A stretch of DNA of 64,000 bases from Pseudomonas syringae (GCF_001698815.1 NZ_LGSI01000051.1:186001-250000); one strand, 5' to 3'. Shown: positions 1 to 9,378, numbered from the stretch's first letter. Notes: generated from the letters alone by a model not told the origin. A program made the numbers and translations.

Positions 1-222
1 CGACAGGTCAGCGAAGCTGGCTTGTTCACCCGCAGTCACAGCCGTCAGCGTCTGCACCTGGAATACAGTTCGTGGGTTGAGCGCATGCGCACGCCGCAAG
101 CCCTGCGCGTGGCGATTCGCGAGTTGCAGCAGGCGATGGGCGCCGAAGTGCGCGAGTATTTCGAGATTGCCGCCGACGGTTCATTCAGTACCGATGTGCT
201 GGTTTTGTGGGCCGAACGCTAG
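1..222 (+). CDS. C-terminal end of a probable class I SAM-dependent methyltransferase (partial)
   Basis: Only the last 73 codons are in the window; the start lies upstream. The frame is open from base 1 and stops at TAG 220-222. The visible tail (LHLEYSSWVERMRTP, then FEIAADGSFSTDVLVLW) resembles the end of methyltransferases of the trans-aconitate/ubiquinone type. The position, 51 bases before leuB, fits the Pseudomonas order leuC-leuD-methyltransferase-leuB that I remember. The SAM-binding motifs are off-window, so the call rests on context and on the tail. The substrate is unknown. Confidence 0.5.
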   Translation, partial: RQVSEAGLFTRSHSRQRLHLEYSSWVERMRTPQALRVAIRELQQAMGAEVREYFEIAADGSFSTDVLVLWAER

Positions 223-273
223 TTTTCATAGCGGCGCTGATGCACAGCGCCGCAATAAAAATTTGAGGATGTT

Positions 274-1356
274 ATGAGCAAGCAGATTCTGATTCTCCCA
301 GGTGATGGCATTGGTCCGGAAATCATGACCGAAGCGGTCAAGGTGCTGGAACTCGCCAATGAAAAGTATCAGCTGGGTTTTGAACTCAGCCACGACGTGA
401 TCGGCGGCGCGGCCATCGACAAGCATGGCGTGCCGCTGGCCGACGAAACCCTGGATCGCGCCCGTGCTGCCGATGCCGTATTGCTTGGCGCGGTGGGCGG
501 CCCGAAATGGGACACCATCGAGCGTGACATCCGTCCGGAACGCGGTCTGCTGAAGATTCGTGCGCAACTGGGCCTGTTCGGCAACCTGCGTCCGGCCATC
601 CTGTATCCGCAACTGGCTGAAGCATCGAGCCTCAAAGCCGAGATCGTTGCGGGGCTGGATATCCTGATCGTTCGCGAATTGACCGGCGGCATCTACTTCG
701 GCGCGCCACGCGGCACCCGCGTGTTGGAAAACGGCGAGCGTCAGGCTTACGACACGCTGCCGTACAGCGAAAGCGAAATCCGTCGCATCGCCCGCGTCGG
801 TTTCGACATGGCGCGTGTGCGCGGCAAGAAGCTGTGCTCGGTGGACAAGGCCAACGTACTTGCCTCCAGCCAGCTGTGGCGCGAAGTGGTTGAGCAGGTG
901 GCCAAGGATTATCCTGACGTCGAACTGAGCCACATGTACGTCGACAATGCCGCCATGCAACTGGTGCGCGCGCCGAAGCAATTCGACGTGATCGTCACCG
1001 ACAACCTGTTCGGCGACATTCTGTCCGACGAAGCTTCGATGCTCACCGGTTCCATCGGCATGCTGCCGTCCGCTTCGCTGGACGCCAACAATAAAGGTAT
1101 GTACGAGCCGTGCCACGGTTCGGCCCCGGACATCGCTGGACAAGGCATTGCCAACCCGTTGGCGACTATCCTGTCGGTCTCGATGATGCTGCGTTACAGC
1201 TTCAACCAGACCGTTGCCGCCGATGCCATCGAGAAGGCCGTGAGCCTGGTGCTGGATCAAGGCTTGCGCACCGGTGATATCTGGTCGGCAGGTAATGCCA
1301 AAGTCGGTACGCAGGAAATGGGCGATGCGGTAGTCGCCGCGCTGCGCAATCTGTAA
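274..1356 (+). CDS. leuB: 3-isopropylmalate dehydrogenase
   Basis: Cytosolic NAD-dependent oxidative decarboxylase that converts 3-isopropylmalate to 2-oxoisocaproate in leucine synthesis. The 360 residues match the usual family length. Substrate-binding arginines are visible at about residues 96, 106 and 134 (the last in VRELTGGIYFG). The metal-binding signature DNLFGDILSDEASM lies near residue 245 and the NAD-binding loop HGSAPDIAGQGIANP near residue 280. The ATG at 274 is preceded by GAGGA at 265-269. It follows a probable methyltransferase gene and precedes asd, as in other pseudomonads. A hairpin with a T-run separates it from asd. Confidence 0.97.
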   Translation: MSKQILILPGDGIGPEIMTEAVKVLELANEKYQLGFELSHDVIGGAAIDKHGVPLADETLDRARAADAVLLGAVGGPKWDTIERDIRPERGLLKIRAQLGLFGNLRPAILYPQLAEASSLKAEIVAGLDILIVRELTGGIYFGAPRGTRVLENGERQAYDTLPYSESEIRRIARVGFDMARVRGKKLCSVDKANVLASSQLWREVVEQVAKDYPDVELSHMYVDNAAMQLVRAPKQFDVIVTDNLFGDILSDEASMLTGSIGMLPSASLDANNKGMYEPCHGSAPDIAGQGIANPLATILSVSMMLRYSFNQTVAADAIEKAVSLVLDQGLRTGDIWSAGNAKVGTQEMGDAVVAALRNL

Positions 1357-1362
1357 TATCTC

Positions 1363-1407
1363 GGGTCCGCTGCGACTTTCGACATCGAAAGCAGCGGCCC
1401 ACTTTTT
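1363..1407 (+). terminator. Hairpin with T-run between leuB and asd
   Basis: An inner perfect 7-bp stem (CTTTCGA 1376-1382 with TCGAAAG 1385-1391) is extended by CGCTG/CAGCG and GGG/CCC across a three-base bulge. ACTTTTTG follows directly. It looks like a rho-independent terminator or attenuator. Only about 20 bases remain before asd, so asd must be read through, be transcribed from inside leuB, or start very close by. Confidence 0.65.
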
Positions 1408-1425
1408 GTAAAGGGTGTAGTTGCG

Positions 1426-2538
1426 ATGAAACGTGTAGGTCTGATCGGTTGGCGCGGCATGGTCGGTTCCGTGCTCATGCAGCGGATGCTGGAAGAGCAG
1501 GATTTTGACCTGATCGAGCCGGTATTCTTCACCACCTCCAACGTCGGTGGCCAAGGCCCTGCCGTGGGCAAGGACGTTGCGCCGCTCAAGGATGCCTACA
1601 GCATCGATGAGCTCAAAACCCTTGACGTGATTCTGACCTGCCAGGGCGGCGACTACACCAATGAGGTGTTCCCGAAACTGCGCGAGGCCGGTTGGCAGGG
1701 TTACTGGATCGACGCCGCATCCAGCCTGCGCATGCAGGACGATGCCGTGATCGTGCTCGATCCGGTGAACCGCAAGGTCATTGATCAGCAACTCGACGCG
1801 GGCACCAGGAATTACATCGGCGGCAACTGCACGGTCAGCCTGATGCTGATGGGCCTGGGCGGGCTGTTCGAAGCCGGTCTGGTTGAGTGGATGAACGCCA
1901 TGACCTATCAGGCGGCTTCCGGTGCCGGCGCGCAGAACATGCGTGAGCTGATCAAGCAGATGGGCGCCACCCACGCGGCAGTCGCCGACGAGCTGGCCAA
2001 CCCGTCCAGCGCGATTCTGGACATCGACCGCAAGGTCGCTGCAGCCATGCGCAGCGATGCGTTCCCGACGGAAAATTTCGGCGTGCCATTGGCTGGCAGC
2101 CTGATCCCGTGGATCGACAAGGAATTGCCGAACGGCCAGAGCCGTGAAGAATGGAAAGGCCAGGCCGAGACCAACAAGATTCTGGGTCGCTTCAAGAGCC
2201 CGATTCCGGTCGATGGCATCTGCGTGCGTATCGGTTCGATGCGCTGCCACAGCCAGGCGCTGACCATCAAGCTGAACAAGGATGTGCCAATCGCCGACAT
2301 CGAAGGTTTGATCAGCCAGCACAACCCTTGGGTCAAACTGGTGCCGAACCATCGTGAAGCCAGCATCCAGGAACTCAGCCCGACTGCCGTCACTGGCACC
2401 ATGAGCATTCCGGTGGGTCGTCTGCGCAAGCTGAACATGGGTTCGCAATACCTGGGCGCATTCACCGTTGGCGACCAGCTGTTGTGGGGCGCTGCCGAGC
2501 CGTTGCGTCGCATGCTGCGAATTCTGCTGGAGCGTTGA
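1426..2538 (+). CDS. asd: Aspartate-semialdehyde dehydrogenase
   Basis: Reduces aspartyl phosphate to aspartate semialdehyde with NADPH, the branch point to lysine/diaminopimelate, threonine and methionine. The 370 residues fit the proteobacterial Asd. The nucleotide loop GWRGMVGS is at residues 8-15, the catalytic cysteine is C135 in GGNCTVSLM, and the substrate-binding arginine and general-base histidine are R268 and H275 in RIGSMRCHSQ. A strong terminator follows. In P. aeruginosa, as I recall, a second asd-like gene and fimV come next; here a galactonate island follows instead, which suggests a local rearrangement. Confidence 0.97.
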   Translation: MKRVGLIGWRGMVGSVLMQRMLEEQDFDLIEPVFFTTSNVGGQGPAVGKDVAPLKDAYSIDELKTLDVILTCQGGDYTNEVFPKLREAGWQGYWIDAASSLRMQDDAVIVLDPVNRKVIDQQLDAGTRNYIGGNCTVSLMLMGLGGLFEAGLVEWMNAMTYQAASGAGAQNMRELIKQMGATHAAVADELANPSSAILDIDRKVAAAMRSDAFPTENFGVPLAGSLIPWIDKELPNGQSREEWKGQAETNKILGRFKSPIPVDGICVRIGSMRCHSQALTIKLNKDVPIADIEGLISQHNPWVKLVPNHREASIQELSPTAVTGTMSIPVGRLRKLNMGSQYLGAFTVGDQLLWGAAEPLRRMLRILLER

Positions 2539-2562
2539 TCCGTTGCTTGCAGCGTTGATGTG

Positions 2563-2592
2563 AAAAGCCGCCCTTCGAGGCGGCTTTTTTTT
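2563..2592 (+). terminator. Rho-independent terminator of asd
   Basis: AAAAGCCGCC, loop CTTCGA, then GGCGGCTTTT followed by more T. The stem is G+C rich and ends in an eight-T run, 24 bases after the asd stop codon. Confidence 0.92.
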
Positions 2593-2608
2593 GCGCGTTA
2601 TCCCGTCC

Positions 2609-2880
2609 TTTGTGGGAGAGGACTTGTCCTCGAAGCGGCCGGTTGGGCCATCTTGATCTACCTGTAAAACCCATTGCCTGCGCCGCCGCTTCGGGGACAA
2701 GTCCCCTCCTACCAAAGCAACGCGTACTGTGGGAGGTTCCGCCCCGTCTTCGACGCCGCGCTGTCGCACAGCAAACACCGGCACCCGTTGGAGCGAGGCT
2801 TGCCCGCGAATCGGCCGTAGGAGCGACTTTAGTCGCGAGAGCGCCAATTGCCCTCCCGGCTAAAGCCGGTCCTACAGCAA
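2609..2880. repeat. Cluster of REP-type palindromes between asd and dgoK
   Basis: At least four REP-like units lie here. The first pair has arms near 2611-2640 (GGGAGAGGACTTGTCCTCG) and 2686-2713 (its inverse). A single unit near 2787-2811 reads GTTGGAGCGAGGCTTGCCCG, the motif that recurs at 33322, 38708, 46751 and 56166. Two opposed units lie at 2816-2845 (TAGGAGCGACTTTAGTCGCG) and 2854-2877 (CGGCTAAAGCCGGTCCTAC). No gene is credible in 2593-2900. This is the densest REP cluster in the window and sits at the left border of the dgo island. Confidence 0.8.
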
Positions 2881-2908
2881 GCCTTGCTCCGGCAATCAAC
2901 AATCCCTA

Positions 2909-2933
2909 AATATGGGATGTGAAATTACATATT
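2909..2933. promoter_or_regulatory. Candidate operator of the galactonate operon
   Basis: The inverted repeat AATATG (2909-2914) and CATATT (2928-2933), 13 bases apart, lies on and just before the predicted -35 box of the dgoK promoter. That is a typical place for a repressor site. The natural candidate regulator is the IclR protein at the end of the operon. This is inference from position and symmetry only. Confidence 0.4.
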
Positions 2934-2961
2934 GAGATTTACCAACTGATCGGCTTATAGT
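2932..2961 (+). promoter_or_regulatory. Sigma-70-type promoter of dgoKADT
   Basis: TTGAGA (2932-2937) and TATAGT (2956-2961) are separated by 18 bases, about 40 bases upstream of the dgoK start. This is the best -35/-10 pair in the intergenic region and lies after the REP cluster. Confidence 0.55.
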
Positions 2962-2980
2962 CGCTGCGCACTCACTGCTC

Positions 2981-2991
2981 AAAAAATAATA
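2981..2991 (+). promoter_or_regulatory. Candidate Hfq/Crc catabolite-repression site before dgoK
   Basis: An A-rich run ending ATAATA sits directly against the AGGTGAAG ribosome site of dgoK and contains a match to the Pseudomonas catabolite-activity motif AANAANAA. In pseudomonads Hfq and Crc bind such runs at the ribosome site of genes for less-preferred carbon sources and block translation. A sugar-acid operon is a plausible target. The motif is short, so the call is tentative. Confidence 0.45.
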
Positions 2992-3000
2992 GGTGAAGCG

Positions 3001-3993
3001 ATGCAGGCGCAATTGATCGCGCTCGATTGGGGAACAACCTCACTTCGTGCTTATCGACTCGGCGAACACGGCCGGGTTCTGGAACAGCGCTCCTTGAGCG
3101 CGGGCATCATGCAACTGCCCAGCACACCGCGGCTGATTGCTGGTGTGATGTGCAACGACGGTTTTGAACTGGCGCTGGATGAAGCCTGTGGTGACTGGCT
3201 CGACGCCCAGCCCGATCTGCCGGTGATCGCCTGCGGCATGGTCGGCAGCGCCCAGGGTTGGCGCGAGGCGGCTTATCGCGAGACGCCCGCCAGCGTCGCT
3301 GGTCTCAGCTCGGCGCTGCAAACTGTGCGCAGCCAGCGTGGCGTAGACATCCACATCATCCCCGGGGTTTTGCAGCGTTCGACCTTGCCCAATGTCATGC
3401 GTGGCGAAGAAACCCAGGTGCTCGGCGTCCTCGCGGCGCTGCCCGAGGCGGAAACCCGCAAACCCTTGCTGATCGGTCTGCCCGGCAGCCATTCGAAATG
3501 GGTGCAGGCGGCTGACGGCTGCATTGTCCACTTCGACACCTTCATGACCGGCGAGGTCTTCGCTGCGCTGAGCGCTCACACGATCCTCGGCCGCACCATG
3601 CAGCGCAGCGATGCTTTCGACGAGGCCGCGTTCGATCGTGGCGTATCCGTTGCGCTGTCCGCCGACGGCGCAGCAGGGCCGCTGTCGACTATCTTCAGTT
3701 GCCGCACGCTTGGCCTGACCGGCCAGCTGTCCCCGGCGGCGCAGCCTGATTATCTGTCGGGCTTGCTGATCGGGCATGAGCTGGCGACCCTTGCCGGCTT
3801 GCAACGCAATCTTCATGAGGTACTCCCCGCCGTCATCCTGATTGGCGGCGAGCAACTTTGCCTGCGTTATGGCCGCGCCCTGAAGGCCTGCGGATTTCTT
3901 CACGTGACGGTGGCCGAACAAGCCACCGAGCGCGGTTTATGGCAAGTAGCGGTCAAGGCCGGCTTGCTCGCATCCACTCAAGCAGAGGTTTGA
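3001..3993 (+). CDS. dgoK: 2-dehydro-3-deoxygalactonokinase
   Basis: Phosphorylates 2-keto-3-deoxygalactonate with ATP, the second step of D-galactonate breakdown. The 330 residues fit the KDGal kinase family. The N-terminal LDWGTTSLRAYRL (about residues 8-20) is the phosphate-binding strand-turn of the hexokinase/actin fold, and a glycine-rich segment ILIGGEQLC (about residue 280) resembles the adenosine loop. The ATG at 3001 follows AGGTGAAG. It is the first gene of dgoK-dgoA-dgoD-transporter-regulator, and its stop is one base from the dgoA start, so translation is probably coupled. Confidence 0.93.
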   Translation: MQAQLIALDWGTTSLRAYRLGEHGRVLEQRSLSAGIMQLPSTPRLIAGVMCNDGFELALDEACGDWLDAQPDLPVIACGMVGSAQGWREAAYRETPASVAGLSSALQTVRSQRGVDIHIIPGVLQRSTLPNVMRGEETQVLGVLAALPEAETRKPLLIGLPGSHSKWVQAADGCIVHFDTFMTGEVFAALSAHTILGRTMQRSDAFDEAAFDRGVSVALSADGAAGPLSTIFSCRTLGLTGQLSPAAQPDYLSGLLIGHELATLAGLQRNLHEVLPAVILIGGEQLCLRYGRALKACGFLHVTVAEQATERGLWQVAVKAGLLASTQAEV

Positions 3994-3994
3994 A

Positions 3995-4627
3995 ATGCTC
4001 AAGCAAGCGCTGGTCCAGAACGGTCTGATCGCTATCCTTCGTGGTTTGCGTCCCGAAGAGGCGCCCGCCATTGGCGACGTGTTGTATCAGGCCGGTTTCC
4101 GCGTCATCGAAGTACCGCTCAATTCCCCACAGCCCTACGACAGCATCCGTCTGTTGCGCCAAAGCCTGCCCGCCGATTGCCTGATTGGCGCGGGCACGGT
4201 GTTGACGCCGGAGCAAGTCGAGCTGGTGAAAGAGGCGGGCGGTCAGGTGATCGTCATGCCGCACAGCGACGCCAAGGTCCTGCGTGCCGCCAAGGCTGCC
4301 GGGCTGTTCCTTTCACCCGGCGTGGCCACGCCGACCGAAGCCTTTGCCGCGCTGGCCGAAGGCGCTGACGTACTCAAATTGTTCCCGGCCGAGCAAATGA
4401 GCCCGGCGGTGGTCAAGGCCTGGCTCGCGGTTCTACCAGCAGGCACCGCGCTGATCCCGGTGGGTGGCATCAGCCCCGACAACATGAAAGTCTTCCTCGA
4501 TGCCGGCGTCAAAGGCTTCGGCCTGGGCTCGGGGTTATTCAAACCCGGCATGAGCGCGGAAGACGTCGCCGAGCGGGCCAAGGCTTATGTCGCGGCCTGG
4601 ACGCAGCTGACTGCCGCCGCTAATTGA
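3995..4627 (+). CDS. dgoA: 2-dehydro-3-deoxy-6-phosphogalactonate aldolase
   Basis: Class I aldolase of the KDPG/KDPGal family that cleaves 2-keto-3-deoxy-6-phosphogalactonate to pyruvate and glyceraldehyde-3-phosphate. It has 210 residues, the typical length. The general acid/base is E39 in VIEVPLNS, the phosphate-loop strand is GAGTVL near residue 65, and the Schiff-base lysine is K128 in DVLKLFPAE. The product of dgoK is its substrate. Its place between dgoK and dgoD favours the galacto- over the gluco-specific enzyme (Eda). Confidence 0.93.
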   Translation: MLKQALVQNGLIAILRGLRPEEAPAIGDVLYQAGFRVIEVPLNSPQPYDSIRLLRQSLPADCLIGAGTVLTPEQVELVKEAGGQVIVMPHSDAKVLRAAKAAGLFLSPGVATPTEAFAALAEGADVLKLFPAEQMSPAVVKAWLAVLPAGTALIPVGGISPDNMKVFLDAGVKGFGLGSGLFKPGMSAEDVAERAKAYVAAWTQLTAAAN

Positions 4628-4691
4628 ACTGATCGACCGTTGAACTGATCGGCGCACGAGACGCCCACTTCAAACAAGAGAAATCGCACCC

Positions 4692-5840
<1,149 letters not shown>

Positions 5841-5862
5841 TGGACATGCGTCCACCGGCAAT

Positions 5863-5957
5863 CCCGTAGGACTGGCTTTAGCCGGGAGAGCGGTATTTCT
5901 GACGTAGCAGATGCAGCGCATGTTGCGGCGTCCTCCCGGCTAAAGCCGGTCCTACGA
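5863..5957. repeat. REP pair between dgoD and the transporter gene
   Basis: Opposed units CCCGTAGGACTGGCTTTAGC (from 5863) and CCCGGCTAAAGCCGGTCCTA (ending near 5957) could fold into one long cruciform inside the operon. This might stabilise the 3' end of the dgoKAD message or damp expression of the transporter gene. Confidence 0.8.
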
Positions 5958-6014
5958 GTACTCGCTAGTCAACATTACCTCATGACCTCAATAAACATAA
6001 AAAGAGGCACTTCC

Positions 6015-7325
6015 ATGCAAACCCGAATCCTTGAGGGCGCGGCGTCTTTAGTGACGCCGACCCGCAAACGCTACTTCATCATGGTGCTGCTGTTCATCAC
6101 CGTGGTGATCAACTATCTGGACCGCAGCAACCTGTCGATTGCCGCGCCGGCGCTGACCAGCGAACTGGGTATTGATCCGATTCACGTCGGGCTGATCTTC
6201 TCGGCGTTCGGCTGGACTTACGCCGCCATGCAATTGCCCGGTGGCTGGCTGGTTGACCGGGTTCCGCCGCGCATCCTCTACACCGCAGCGCTGCTGCTCT
6301 GGTCCATTGCCACCATCATGCTGGGCTTTGCCGCCAGCTTCATCGCGCTGTTCGTGCTGCGCATGGCCGTCGGCGCGCTGGAAGCCCCGGCCTATCCGAT
6401 CAACAGTCGCGTGGTCACCACCTGGTTCCCGGAACGCGAGCGCGCCACGGCGATTGGTTTCTATACGTCCGGGCAGTTTGTCGGTTTGGCATTCCTGACT
6501 CCGGTATTGGCCTGGCTGCAGGCGACTTACGGCTGGCACATGGTCTTCGTCAGTACCGGCGCAATCGGCGTGATCTGGGCGGCGATCTGGTACATGGTCT
6601 ATCGCGAGCCACGTGACTTCAAAGGCGTCAACGAAGCGGAAATCCAGCTGATTCGCGAAGGTGGCGGGCTGGTGGATATTCAGGCCGATACCGAGAAAAG
6701 CAAACGCGGCTTCAGCTGGCTGGACTTGGGCATCGTGCTCACCAAACGCAAGCTGTGGGGCATTTATCTGGGGCAATTCTGCCTCAACTCGACGCTGTGG
6801 TTCTTCCTCACCTGGTTCCCGACTTACCTCGTGAAGTACCGGGGCATGGATTTCATCAAGTCCGGGCTGCTGGCTTCGTTGCCGTTTCTCGCCGCGTTCG
6901 TCGGTGTGCTGTGCTCCGGATTTTTCTCGGACTGGCTGATTCGTCGGGGTCACACCGTGGGCTTCGCGCGCAAGCTGCCGATCATTGCCGGCTTGTTGAT
7001 TTCCACGTCGATCATTGGCGCTAACTTCGTCGACTCGACGCCGCTGGTGATCGCGTTTCTGGCATTGGCGTTCTTCGGCAACGGGCTGGCCTCGATCACT
7101 TGGTCGCTGGTGTCGACCCTGGCTCCGGCGCGGCTTTTGGGATTGACCGGCGGCACCTTCAACTTCATCGGCAACCTGTCTGCAATCGCCACACCTATCG
7201 TGATCGGCTTCCTGGTATCCGGGGACTCCTTCGCACCGGCCATCACCTATATCTCTGTGCTGGCACTGATCGGGGCGCTGTCCTACATCCTGTTGGTGGG
7301 TAAGGTTGAGCGGATCGAAATTTGA
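6015..7325 (+). CDS. dgoT: MFS galactonate transporter (anion:cation symporter family)
   Basis: Inner-membrane permease, probably a D-galactonate:H+ symporter. The 436 residues carry about 12 hydrophobic segments with the usual central cytoplasmic loop. The family motif NYLDRSNLSIAAPALTSELG follows the first membrane segment, where the conserved arginine-containing YLDRSN is typical of the sugar-acid/hexuronate group. I chose the ATG at 6015 because GAGG (6004-6007) precedes it by seven bases; the in-frame ATG at 5982 has no ribosome site. Substrate is inferred from its place after dgoD. Confidence 0.87.
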   Translation: MQTRILEGAASLVTPTRKRYFIMVLLFITVVINYLDRSNLSIAAPALTSELGIDPIHVGLIFSAFGWTYAAMQLPGGWLVDRVPPRILYTAALLLWSIATIMLGFAASFIALFVLRMAVGALEAPAYPINSRVVTTWFPERERATAIGFYTSGQFVGLAFLTPVLAWLQATYGWHMVFVSTGAIGVIWAAIWYMVYREPRDFKGVNEAEIQLIREGGGLVDIQADTEKSKRGFSWLDLGIVLTKRKLWGIYLGQFCLNSTLWFFLTWFPTYLVKYRGMDFIKSGLLASLPFLAAFVGVLCSGFFSDWLIRRGHTVGFARKLPIIAGLLISTSIIGANFVDSTPLVIAFLALAFFGNGLASITWSLVSTLAPARLLGLTGGTFNFIGNLSAIATPIVIGFLVSGDSFAPAITYISVLALIGALSYILLVGKVERIEI

Positions 7326-7342
7326 TCACTGGCATGCACAAG

Positions 7343-7371
7343 AGCTGGCGACGATAATGCCGCCAGCTTTC
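7343..7371 (+). terminator. Weak terminator or attenuator between transporter and regulator genes
   Basis: AGCTGGCG (7343-7350) and CGCCAGCT (7361-7368) form an 8-bp stem with a ten-base loop followed by TTT. The short T-run suggests partial termination, with the regulator gene downstream read at a lower level. Confidence 0.45.
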
Positions 7372-7390
7372 TGATCTTATAAGGCCTGAT

Positions 7391-8203
7391 ATGCAGCCAG
7401 TTTCCGACCATCCTGCAACCAGCAGCGCCACGAAGGATTCGGCGCCCACCGGCACGCAAACCCTGCTGCGCGGGCTGGGCGTCATCCAGGCCGTTGCCGG
7501 CGGCGCGCGTGACCTCAAGGAAATTGCCCGGCAGATCGGCACGACGCGCAGCACGACCCATCGCCTGGCGAGTTGCCTGGTGGAGGAGCGTTATCTGCGG
7601 GTGCTGCCACAAGTGGGTTATCTGCTCGGCCCCAAGCTCATCGAACTGGGTTTTCAGGCGCGCGAAGAAGTGCCGCTGGCCATGCTGGCGCGACCGTATC
7701 TGGATGAGCTTTCGGAGTTGACCGGCGATACCGTGCATCTGGCGGTTCGCGATGACGACGAGGTGCTGTACCTGCACAAGAATCCGGGACGCAACGGCCC
7801 GGAAATGCGTTCGCGGGTCGGCCACCGTATGCCGTTGTTCCGCACCGGCATCGGCAAGGCGTTATTGCTCGACAGTGCCGAATCCGAATGGCAACGCCTG
7901 TATGCCATCAGCCTGCCAGTGGGTGGCAAGAATCCACTTTGGCCAGCGCATCAGGAGCAGTCGTGGGAAGAGTTGCGTCAGCGCATGCGCGAGTACGTGC
8001 AAGGCGGTTATGCCTTCGACCTGGAAGACAACGAGCCGTCGATCCGCTGTGTGGCGGCACCGATTCGCGATGCCAGCAAGCAGATCATTGCCGGTATCAG
8101 TATTGCCAGCACCGTGCCTTACATGCCGCTGGAGAAAATGGCCGATCTGGTCCCGCTGATCAAGCAGACCGCGGCGCGACTGTCTGCTGAACTTGGGGGG
8201 TAG
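7391..8203 (+). CDS. IclR-family transcriptional regulator, probable galactonate-operon regulator
   Basis: A 270-residue IclR protein. A winged HTH near residues 22-80 (LKEIARQIGTTRSTTHRLASCL is its helix pair) is followed by the effector-binding domain (about 95-265), with the typical phrases TGDTVHLAVRD and GKALLLD. The family mostly represses or activates catabolic genes in answer to small acids. Being last in the dgo operon makes galactonate or KDGal its likely effector. E. coli uses a GntR-type DgoR instead, so the enzymes are shared but the regulator is not. Confidence 0.88.
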   Translation: MQPVSDHPATSSATKDSAPTGTQTLLRGLGVIQAVAGGARDLKEIARQIGTTRSTTHRLASCLVEERYLRVLPQVGYLLGPKLIELGFQAREEVPLAMLARPYLDELSELTGDTVHLAVRDDDEVLYLHKNPGRNGPEMRSRVGHRMPLFRTGIGKALLLDSAESEWQRLYAISLPVGGKNPLWPAHQEQSWEELRQRMREYVQGGYAFDLEDNEPSIRCVAAPIRDASKQIIAGISIASTVPYMPLEKMADLVPLIKQTAARLSAELGG

Positions 8204-8227
8204 CGTGTTCTACGGCTGAGGGTAACT

Positions 8228-8316
8228 GTAGGACCGAATTTATTCGGGAGGGCTCTGGTAGAGACAATGACGCTCTATCGTCTGAATAATCCACTCCCGA
8301 ATGAATTCGGTCCTAC
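8228..8316. repeat. REP pair between convergent regulator and dehydrogenase genes
   Basis: GTAGGACCGAATTTATTCGG (from 8228) and its inverse CCGAATGAATTCGGTCCTAC (ending at 8316) fill the gap between two converging genes. No other terminator is visible here, so the pair may serve as a two-way transcription stop. It also marks the right edge of the dgo island. Confidence 0.8.
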
Positions 8317-8325
8317 AAAAGCGCC

Positions 8326-9378
8326 TTAAGCCTTCAACGTCGCCATATCAATCACGAAGCGATACTTCACGTCGCCTTTGACGACCCGCTCGAACGCCTC
8401 GTTGATGTTCTGGATATCCAGCATCTCGATGTCGCAGGTGATGTCGTGTTCTGCGCAGAAATCCAGCACTTCCTGGGTTTCCGCCATGCCGCCAATCATT
8501 GAACCGGCCAGCACGCGACGCTTCATGACCAGATTGACTGCGTGCAGCGGCGGATTGACCGGCTCGATCAGGCCCACCAGGATGTGCACGCCGTCAAAGC
8601 GCAGGGTTTCCAGGTACGGGTTCAGATCGTGCTGTACTGGAATGGTGTCCAGCAGGAAGTCGAAGTGACCGGCTGCTGCCTTCATCTGCGCGTCGTCTGT
8701 GGAAATGATCACATGATCAGCGCCTTGACGACGACCTTCCTCAGCCTTGCTCGCCGAGCGGGTGAACAAGGTGACTTCAGCGCCCATGGCCTTGGCGAAT
8801 TTGATGCCCATGTGGCCCAGGCCACCCATGCCCAAAACGCCCACTTTATGCCCGGCTTTGACGCCGAAGTGCTTGAGTGGCGAATAGGTGGTGATGCCGG
8901 CGCACAGAATCGGCGCGGCGGCGGCCGGATCCAGTTTCTCCGGGATGCTCACGACAAAGCGATCACTGACCACGATGCTGTTGGAATAGCCACCCATGGT
9001 TAGGGTGCCATCGATGCGATCCTTGGAAGCGTAAGTCTGGGTCGGGCCTTCCAGGCAGTAATTCTCCAGATCGGCTTTACAGGCTTCGCAGGTGCGGCAC
9101 GAATCGACCATGCAGCCAACGCCGACCAGCTGGCCGACTTTGAACTTGCTGACGTCAGCGCCGACGGCAGTGACTTTACCGACGATTTCATGGCCGGGCA
9201 TTAACGGGTAGGCAGCAAAGCCCCATTCGTTGCGGGCCTGGTGGATGTCGGAGTGGCAGACGCCGCAGAACAGAATTTCAATAGCGACGTCATCCGGCCG
9301 AGGGCTGCGACGTTCGAAATTCATGGGGGCGAGCGGGGCGGTAGCCGATTGGGCGGCATAGCCGATGGCTTTGATCAT
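8326..9378 (-). CDS. Zinc-dependent NAD(P) alcohol/aldehyde dehydrogenase, YahK/CAD type
   Basis: Cytosolic medium-chain dehydrogenase/reductase of 350 residues. Catalytic zinc ligands are visible in GVCHSDIHQ (about C38) and PGHE (about H61). The structural-zinc cysteines are in CRTCEACKADLENYC. The Rossmann motif GMGGLGHMGIKFAKAMG lies near residue 179. It resembles the YahK/cinnamyl-alcohol dehydrogenase branch, which mostly reduces aldehydes with NADPH. GAGG eight bases before the ATG supports the start. The divergent AraC gene, 182 bases away, is its likely regulator. The natural substrate cannot be told from sequence. Confidence 0.9.
   Translation of the reverse strand: MIKAIGYAAQSATAPLAPMNFERRSPRPDDVAIEILFCGVCHSDIHQARNEWGFAAYPLMPGHEIVGKVTAVGADVSKFKVGQLVGVGCMVDSCRTCEACKADLENYCLEGPTQTYASKDRIDGTLTMGGYSNSIVVSDRFVVSIPEKLDPAAAAPILCAGITTYSPLKHFGVKAGHKVGVLGMGGLGHMGIKFAKAMGAEVTLFTRSASKAEEGRRQGADHVIISTDDAQMKAAAGHFDFLLDTIPVQHDLNPYLETLRFDGVHILVGLIEPVNPPLHAVNLVMKRRVLAGSMIGGMAETQEVLDFCAEHDITCDIEMLDIQNINEAFERVVKGDVKYRFVIDMATLKA

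Noticed and set aside
226..2847. Very long open frame (873 codons) on the minus strand across leuB and asd
   Set aside because: It is antisense to two clear housekeeping genes, has no recognisable domain, and arises from GC-rich third positions. Similar antisense frames lie over sdhA, sucA, htpG and kdpA.
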